In this document: piece by piece, positions 57,859 through 64,000 of the stretch
Layout of the letters: each line of letters starts with the position of its first letter
Position numbering within the stretch: the first letter of the stretch is position 1
NCBI GenBank assembly: GCA_009760855.2
Contig: WPIO01000017.1
Location: 997,001-1,061,000, forward strand
Origin: Cristatella mucedo
Taxonomy: Eukaryota > Bryozoa > Phylactolaemata > Cristatellidae
Direction of reading: 5' to 3'
Length of the DNA stretch: 64,000 nucleotides
Translations under genes and position numbers: made by a program
The notes under the pieces: generated by a model
The model's database searches: none
What the model was told of the DNA's origin: nothing
Seen by the model: the letters and a program-made list of their open reading frames with translations, nothing else

Positions 57859-59555
57859 TAGCCTTCCCATCATTATTATTACTACTACCCATTTGCGCCG
57901 ATGCCTTTCTATTTGGTGATTTTCATGCTTGTCTAAGAACGAAGTTCGGAACTGAGTTCCACAGCGGGCGAATATATACTTTGTTCTCCTAGGATGCTAT
58001 TCATAAGAGTTATCGTTATTCTTATTATTAATTTGGGACGAGAATGTTCTCGGGAAAAAGATTCTAAAGATCCACTGAAAAGGTAGCACCCACAGATCTC
58101 TTTAACCCTCCCTTTGAACAATATGATAGCTCCACTAAGAGAAAAACTGGTAGCTCACGTTTGCATCAGACCCTGCAGGTACTGGGCCCCATTTTTCAAG
58201 CACTGCTGTAGCATCACTTTAAAAAATTCTTGGCCCCCTCCTCTGCGGAGACTCTTTTTTCGGCGTTTCGCTCGGAAGGTGCCTCCCCGCGCACCGCGTA
58301 AGGCCGCTTTCAAAGGCAGCCCAACCCCGAAGGACAAGTAGCCAACTGGGAGGGGCAAGCGGGCTACCGAGGGCGTAAAGGGGGGTGTCGGCTTGGGGGC
58401 GGGACTAAAGCAACCTACGGCCTCCTCTAGCTCACGGACGGGCATGAGTCATCGTGTAAGACAAGTACGTACACGAAGTAACCGAATACGATATCGTAGG
58501 ATAGAGCAAAAAGTTCAAGCCAAATGCCAGTCCAACGGTCATGCACTAGCGCTCAGGTTGACGGTGTCCGTCCTCTTAGGGCCTCCACCAGCTGCTCCAA
58601 TGCTGGGATTCCACGACGCGAAGGCCTGGCAGAGAGCTGGATGGTTGTGTCACAAATGAGGTTCGGAGGATGCAAACGCAGCACTCGTAGCTACGGTCAT
58701 CCCAGCCGCGACACTCAGCCGACGAATACGCGCGAGAATTTTCCTGAGCCGGCGGCTTGAAGGGGCCTCGCCAATCCGTGAAGGCGCGCCGGCAGTTGCG
58801 CAATACGGCAGCAACAACGAGCATCCGCACAGTAAACTAACAAGTCCATCCACGTCGATAGCGTCCACGAGAGAAATCTTATGTACGGCGCTACGGACGG
58901 TTGCACGCGTCCAGCGTCCAGCCGCGGTGCACTGCAGCTCTCGTGCAGCGGCGCCGCTAGACTGCCGAAAACCGACCGACAAATGGCCGAAAAACCGGCT
59001 GCCGAAAAGTTTCGCAAGCGGCGACTCCCGCCTTGTTCAAATGCTCAATCTCAACTAGGCTCAACTGGCTGTCTGTCGCACGACTTCGGCCTCTATGCCG
59101 ATCCCCTAACCTTTGGTCGTCGCATATTTCGGCAGTCATAATCTAGCCGATGTAGCACCCTGCCGTTTCACTTTCGACCGCCTCCTAAAGGTCCAACCGG
59201 TGGATGTAGGTAGCTGCTAGGCACAGTAGTGAGGGGTGTTAAGACAATGACTAGCATAAGCAAGCAGCCCAGCACGCATTCAGTAACAATGCAGCCGCAG
59301 AAGGTTATTGCTTCAATTGATTAACGATTGCCCCAATTTTGATAAAAGTGAGCCGTCTCTGCTATTCAAAAGCATTAACGGCATGAACCTTTGGACATCG
59401 GCACCTGTTTGAGGTTTTCCAAAATAAATCTTGCTCTGGCAGTGACACCTCGCTAAGAGCTCGAGCCTCGACTTCCTGACCCTTAGAGCGCAGAGGCATT
59501 TTTCCAGCACCTGGTTATACGACCGGACTCCTGAAGCCATACAAAAAACAGGTTC
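57859..59555. other. no gene supported
   Basis: Includes a moderately CpG-rich part at 58240-59100 with overlapping frames (58114-58341 plus, 58576-58982 minus) and no domain. Confidence 0.4.
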
Positions 59556-59716
59556 GGTATCTGATTCGACAGACTCTTTTTGTATAGCAACAGAAGAGCC
59601 TTTACGGCTATCACCACCGCTTGCAGTCGCGATAAAGGATCGCCCACCGCAGGATTCGAACCCACGACCTCGGGGCCGAAAAGCAACCGCCTTACCCAGT
59701 GAGCCATTGTGGTATG
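59556..59716 (-). mobile_element. SINE-B
   Basis: Minus strand: GGCTCACTGGGTAAGGCGGT, GTCGTGGGTTCGAATCCTGC, GGCGATCCTTTATCGCGACT, TCTTCTGTTGCTATACAAAA, GAGTCTGTCGAATCAG. Confidence 0.88.
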
Positions 59717-60177
59717 ACCCAAAATCCGATTGGGCCGAACGGTTGGTCGATGTACTTGCAGCAGAGCACTACAGACACGCAGCTGTTGGTATTAGGACTT
59801 TCTTGCATCGTGAGATTGAGGATTAGCAACGTGGACTTCGTGGCTGCATTCGGATGACTAGTTACGAAAGCTGCCTACCCTTCTAATTTAATCTCCGCCA
59901 TCTCATTTTCTGGTCTTTAGGATGTCTGTACTAACTATAATGCCCTTTTTCGCTCTCCTTAAATTCGCAGCCTCACATTTTTGAAGAAAGGCCTGCGTCG
60001 GTGTCCAATAACATCCCAGCAGAGCGACTAAATGGGCTATACACGGATGGCTCATTGTTTAAAGACGGATGTAGTAAGAGCAATAGCTTGCGTCGAACCA
60101 CAAAGTCCATTCACGCGATCGCTAGCTTTGCACGACACAGCTATTACGAGCTCTACTAGCTATTACGCTCTACAAAT
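59717..60177. other. no gene seen
   Basis: Ordinary spacer; no coding or repeat signature recognised. Confidence 0.4.
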
Positions 60178-60857
60178 TGGGCGCCTTGAGAAAAGCGCGA
60201 AAGACAAAACGTGCGCCGACAAAAGCGCCCAGACAAAACGTGCATTGCTAGCAACCCTGAAAAATGCGTGCAGGACAAAAGCGCGCAACTATAATTCTTT
60301 TGTAAATATTTTATCATAAAAAGTTAATTACTACTATACCAAGAAGAAGCAAGTATTGCATTGCGTCGATGATGTAGACGTGACAATAGTATGCCCAGTT
60401 TCTTCGCGCATAAATAATGCAGCTGCTGTTGTGCAACAATCACAATGTAACATAAAACAAATCATATTAAAATTGAATTAAATTTGCTAATTTTTGCATA
60501 GCGAGTGAAACGTGAACTGTGACGGTGAGACTGTGACGGTGACGGTTGACTTCATAAAGATTGGATCGAAAATTACTTATGATTTGTATATGATGTGATT
60601 CGGTGTTACTATTGAAAATTGTTGATAATGCTTGTTGAAAAAGTTGAAAATAATGTTAGCATTTTATAGATTTTAGTTTCTATATATAATATTCATTTTC
60701 CCTAAAGAAATAACCTAATTATGAATATCAATTCAGGCCAGAGTTTCATTAAATTGTTTGCTTGAATTTTCAGTGCTCTTTTGAACTTCGCTTTTATGTC
60801 GTTTCGTGCTTTTGTGGGCGCACTTTTGTCCCGCGAACTTATGTTGGGTTGCCCCAC
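60178..60857. mobile_element. MITE-like element with inverted ACAAAA(G/C)GTGCGCC ends
   Basis: The left end runs TTGGGCGCCTTGAGAAAAGC, AAAGACAAAACGTGCGCCGA, CAAAAGCGCC. The right end in reverse complement runs TGGGGCAACCCAACATAAGT, GGGACAAAAGTGCGCCCACA, AAAGCACG. The interior is AT-rich with no coding frame. The ends give matching motif order in opposite orientation. No clear target duplication. Superfamily not assigned. Confidence 0.6.
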
Positions 60858-60865
60858 AGATTGTG

Positions 60866-61225
60866 GTAATAATAATATTTATAATAATATGGCTTTCCCT
60901 GGCGACATACGTGCAAGAAATGCAATCACATTTTAGGCACCTTACATTGGCTCAAAAAAGCAACACGTGAACTTTTTATTGGTGATAGAACGCAATATTC
61001 AAGATGACTTGTTTGAAAGAACCAGTCGCTATGAGGAATAGAAGAGCCTTTAGCTTGGCTATAGATGTTGTCAGATCATGAGATATCGTGACTTCAGTCT
61101 GCAGAGAGCTCCATGTAGTTACCATGTGCATACAAACTGAAGGCTCGGTCTCTGAGTGGTTTGAGCGTAGCCAGAGGCACAGGTGAACAAAAGTCAGAAG
61201 TAAAATAGGAAGCATGAGCTGTAAG
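60866..61225 (-). mobile_element. LINE-A-like C-terminus and tail (degenerate)
   Basis: Minus strand: TTWSSLQTEVTISHDLTTSI, then AKLKALLF, parallels WNSLPTCVRTSPDLTT / LKTHLF. A TTATAAATATTATTATTACC end lies at 60866-60885. Confidence 0.65.
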
Positions 61226-61429
61226 TGGTAGAGATAATTAAGCAAGAGAGAGAAGTCACCTAAGAGCGTGCTCCTCGCACAACAAGCGGATGCTGAGCCT
61301 GACGTTCCCACCAGCCATTAAATTAAGCGAATGGTTTTCGCCTGCTTAAGACTCGCGCAGTGATGGCTATTACAACCGGACATTTATACGCCAAGGATCC
61401 ATACCCCTGGAGCTAAGCACAGGGGTGAG
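61226..61429. other. no gene seen
   Basis: Short spacer without a recognised feature. Confidence 0.35.
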
Positions 61430-61580
61430 GCACTCGCGCTTCATGATCATTCGTGGCCACGTGATTTGAGTCCCGAAGCAGGAACTCCTTCATTACCCAC
61501 TGCACGCGGTGGTGGTAGCCACTTTGCAAATGAGTCTGTTTGATTGGCCGACTTTTACTTTACTTTAATCTTGCAAAAAT
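61430..61580 (+). mobile_element. SINE-B variant with TTTACTTTACTTTA tail
   Basis: GTGATTTGAGTCCCGAAGCA (B-box-like), CATTACCCACTGCACGCGGT, GAGTCTGTTTGATTGGCCGA, then CTTTTACTTTACTTTAATCT. Confidence 0.75.
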
Positions 61581-61987
61581 TCTCACAGTGATATACTAGG
61601 TTATATAACGCAAACGTGCACGTTTGTTCCAGCTAAGTAGCTTGTCTTTTGGATTTCAGATGGTATGCATGCCATATCGAGCCCTGTCGCGCATGGGGAG
61701 TGATGTACAGAGTTATTTGATGTGGAGTAAAAATAGCTTTAATGCATTAGCTTGCTGTGTTGGGTTGCGTTGGGCGACTGTTGATATATAATTTTCATCA
61801 TCTAACAAAGCAACATTCCACAGGCAAATATAAAATGTAAGTGTATATCCTAATAAAGTGGCCATTTCATAATTCATATTCAGGCACATCGCTTTTGCTT
61901 GCATTGTGTCTTTTACAATCTCTCTATATATCTATTTATCTATCTTGTTTCCACTTGATCTCTCTCTACCTTTTTCTGCATGCGAGT
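61581..61987. other. no gene seen
   Basis: AT-rich spacer, becoming CT-rich near the array. Confidence 0.4.
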
Positions 61988-62672
61988 TCTCTGTGTCTGT
62001 CTCTGTGTCTGTCTCTGTGTCTGTCTCTGTGTCTGTCTCTGTGTCTGTCTCTGTGTCTGTCTCTGTGTCTGTCTCTGTGTCTGTCTCTGTGTCTGTCTCT
62101 GTGTCTGTCTCTGTGTGTGTCTCTGTGTCTGTCTCTGTGTCTGTCTCTGTGTCTGTCTCTGTGTCTGTCTCTGTGTCTGTCTCTGTGTCTGTCTCTGTGT
62201 CTGTCTCTGTGTCTGTCTCTGTGTGTGTCTCTCTCTCTCTCTGTCTGTCTCTGTGTCTGTCTCTGTGTCTGTCTCTGTGTCTGTCTCTGTGTCTGTCTCT
62301 GTGTCTGTCTCTGTGTCTGTCTCTGTGTCTGTCTCTGTGTCTGTCTCTGTGTCTGTCTCTGTGTCTGTCTCTGTGTCTGTCTCTGTGTCTGTCTCTGCGT
62401 CTGTCTCTGCGTCTGTCTCTGCGTCTGTCTCTGCGTCTGTCTCTGCGTCTGTCTCTGCGTCTGTCTCTGCGTCTGTCTCTGCGTCTGTCTCTGTGTCTGT
62501 CTCTCTGTCTGTCTCTCTGTCTGTCTCTCTGTCAGTCTCTGTGTCTGTCTCTCTGTCAGTCTCTGTGTCTGTCTCTGTGTCTGTCTCTGTGTCTGTCTCT
62601 GTGTCTGTCTCTCTGTCTGTCTCTCTGTCTGTCTCTCTGTCTGTCTCTCTGTCTGTCTCTCTGTCTGTCTCT
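61988..62672. repeat. 12-bp tandem array (CTGTGTCTGTCT)n
   Basis: About 57 units of a 12-bp repeat with local variants. Eight consecutive units with GCG in place of GTG lie at about 62397-62485; CTCTGTCTGTCT units follow at 62500-62530 and 62605-62670. With no stop codons in the unit, all three plus frames and a minus frame stay open, so the long Cys/Leu/Val/Ser repeat frames are artefacts. Confidence 0.95.
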
Positions 62673-62864
62673 AGCTGCATGTGTATGTCTCTGTGTCTGC
62701 CTCTGTCTGCCCCTGTCTGTCTCTGTCTCCCCCTGTTTCTATCTCTCTCTCTTACTTGCTGAAGAGGTTGCGCTTATATTTCGAAAAGTGAGCAGGAATC
62801 GAACATTTATGAGTCCTTCATGTCGAAACAGGGACCACCACTGCAGAGAGCACCGGATTCGACA

Positions 62865-63137
62865 ACTAATCTCTCCTGCTGCCGACTATGGCACATCATT
62901 TTCAGCGGTCCTGAGCTGCTACTTCTATGCTACTCACTACCTCAACTGCTCTCCTGACTCTGCTATGCTTCCCACTTTCTCTATGTTGCGTGAAATGAAG
63001 TCTGTTGGCTACCGAATGCGTACCGAAAGCCGCTTAGGCTGTGAGTGTGCGATACAAACTCTCCTGCGTAACACCCATTTAGTCTTTGTGGAGTTACAGA
63101 GACGGAGATACATTACGTTACAAGGGCAAGGCCAGTA
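62865..63137 (+). mobile_element. LINE-B 3' end
   Basis: ADYGTSFSAVLSCYFYATHY, SPDSAMLPTFSMLREMKSVG and ECAIQTLLRNTHLVFVEL, in a single open frame ending TAA at 63136-63138. Highly similar in DNA to 5257-5490. The frame is joined by chance to the repeat array upstream. Confidence 0.85.
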
Positions 63138-63284
63138 ACCAAACGCTCGAGCGGGATGAAAGGATTTCGACACAAGCTAATGGACGACAGAGAAGCATTT
63201 GTCGGAATAGCTGGCGCTTACTTAATGTACTCACTTGATCATACTTACGAGAAGCAGGGCTGAACCGTATAGACATATAGACAA

Positions 63285-63605
63285 TAGTAATAATAAGGAT
63301 AAAAGAGCTCTAGGAGACAGCGCTCTAGCGCTATAGGAGAACTAAATCAATGTTGACGCTCTTCACACTCACCGGAAAGGAAGCATGTCACTTGGTTAGA
63401 GATTAAATGAAAACTTCGCCATGCACAAGCACTCACGGGACGACTCACGTGGACCCGGCAAATTCTTTGAAAAACGAATTGGCTCTAACTTCTTTTTGAA
63501 CGTCCTCGAGTTAGGAAGTCTCATGACGTCAGTCGAGATGAGTTTCAGGCTGTGGAACCCTACGAATTTAAGGCAAAGCCTCTAGAGACTTCGATTACTG
63601 GAGGC
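63285..63605 (-). mobile_element. degenerate LINE C-terminus and tail
   Basis: Minus strand: LTDVMRLPNSRTFKKKLEPI at about 63540-63480 resembles the LPTCVRTSPDLTTFKRNLKT motif. A decayed GATTTAGTTCTCCTATAGCG and TTATTATTACTATTGTC end lies at 63355-63285. Confidence 0.5.
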
Positions 63606-64000
63606 AGATCCCACTAGAAAGGCGCATCTTTTAATATTTGAATTTAATCGAATGGCTCATTTGATTTTATCGTCACTTTTATGGCTAATTAGTGGGTATT
63701 TTAACGGGAGTGAGCTGAAGTAATTCTACATCCCTGAGAGGACCTGGTGCAGATCTAAAGCGTTTTTAGATACAATATTTGTGGTCTCTAAACTAGCCGG
63801 ACCTGGTATTATTTTAGTGCTAGATCTGTCCACATAGATGTAATCCGCATGGATTATTGAACAATCGATACCCAGTCGTTTTCTCATAACTTCAGTGCAG
63901 TCGTTGAAATATCTTCTAGATTAAAGATTAAAAACAGCAGTGGGTACCGTTGCAACGACACTAGCTTGCTATCATGGGCAATGATCAGTGGCATACAGAA
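63606..64000. other. unassigned; one minus open frame
   Basis: On the minus strand a frame at about 63930-63731 reads SRRYFNDCTEVMRKRLGIDC then SIIHADYIYVDRSSTKIIPG and ends in TAG. It is protein-like but short and not recognised; it could be upstream LINE sequence or an exon. Confidence 0.25.

Noticed and set aside
59640-59716. tRNA gene
   Set aside because: A perfect B box and an A-box-like sequence are present, but they are the head of a SINE-B copy and continue into the SINE body; no mature tRNA fold closes.
61988-62672. CRISPR array
   Set aside because: Contiguous 12-bp tandem units without spacers, in a eukaryotic context.
61906-63138. 410-codon open frame on the plus strand
   Set aside because: Two thirds is the 12-bp repeat array, which has no stops in any plus frame; the end is a LINE-B fragment. 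Not a gene.

Overview
This window is animal (metazoan) genomic DNA, most likely from an invertebrate; the sequence alone does not fix the species. The evidence is a spliced gene with GT/AG introns, several families of decayed APE-type non-LTR retrotransposons (CR1/L2-like), tRNA-derived SINEs, hAT- and Tc1-like DNA transposon remains, and many dinucleotide microsatellites. No prokaryotic genes, operons, CRISPR arrays or complete RNA genes were seen.

The one gene I can support well lies on the minus strand at 10228-6884. It is a three-exon C-type lectin domain gene (368 codons). The intron phases match exactly, there is a signal peptide and a long Ala/Ser-rich glycosylatable spacer, and all six long-form CTLD cysteines are present. 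A TATA box lies upstream and an AATAAA downstream. It sits in a CpG-dense block (about 6.7-14.2 kb); similar blocks lie at 17.7-21.4 kb and 51.6-54.0 kb. Long overlapping reading frames in these blocks are mostly a composition effect.

Five or six more open stretches look like possible coding exons, mostly terminal (minus 16889-17191, perhaps joined to 18025-18258; plus 47357-47588; minus 50170-50529; minus 38793-38960). They have usable splice or poly(A) context but no family I recognise, so they are offered at low confidence.

The rest is repeats. LINE-A (tail ending in TTA repeats) has about fifteen fragments, with one clean nested insertion at 48.3-49.2 kb. LINE-B (CAA-repeat tail, longer C-terminus) occurs at 4.3-5.5, 25.2 and 62.9 kb. 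SINE-A ends in a LINE-A-like tail. SINE-B has a shared body with at least two different tails. A hAT-type MITE with a near-matching 8-bp target duplication lies at 25950-26386, and another MITE-like element at 60178-60857. A 12-bp satellite-like array fills 61988-62672. Several microsatellites are embedded in or next to LINE tails. I found no convincing undescribed biological system; the most interesting material is the lectin gene and the retroelement/microsatellite interplay.
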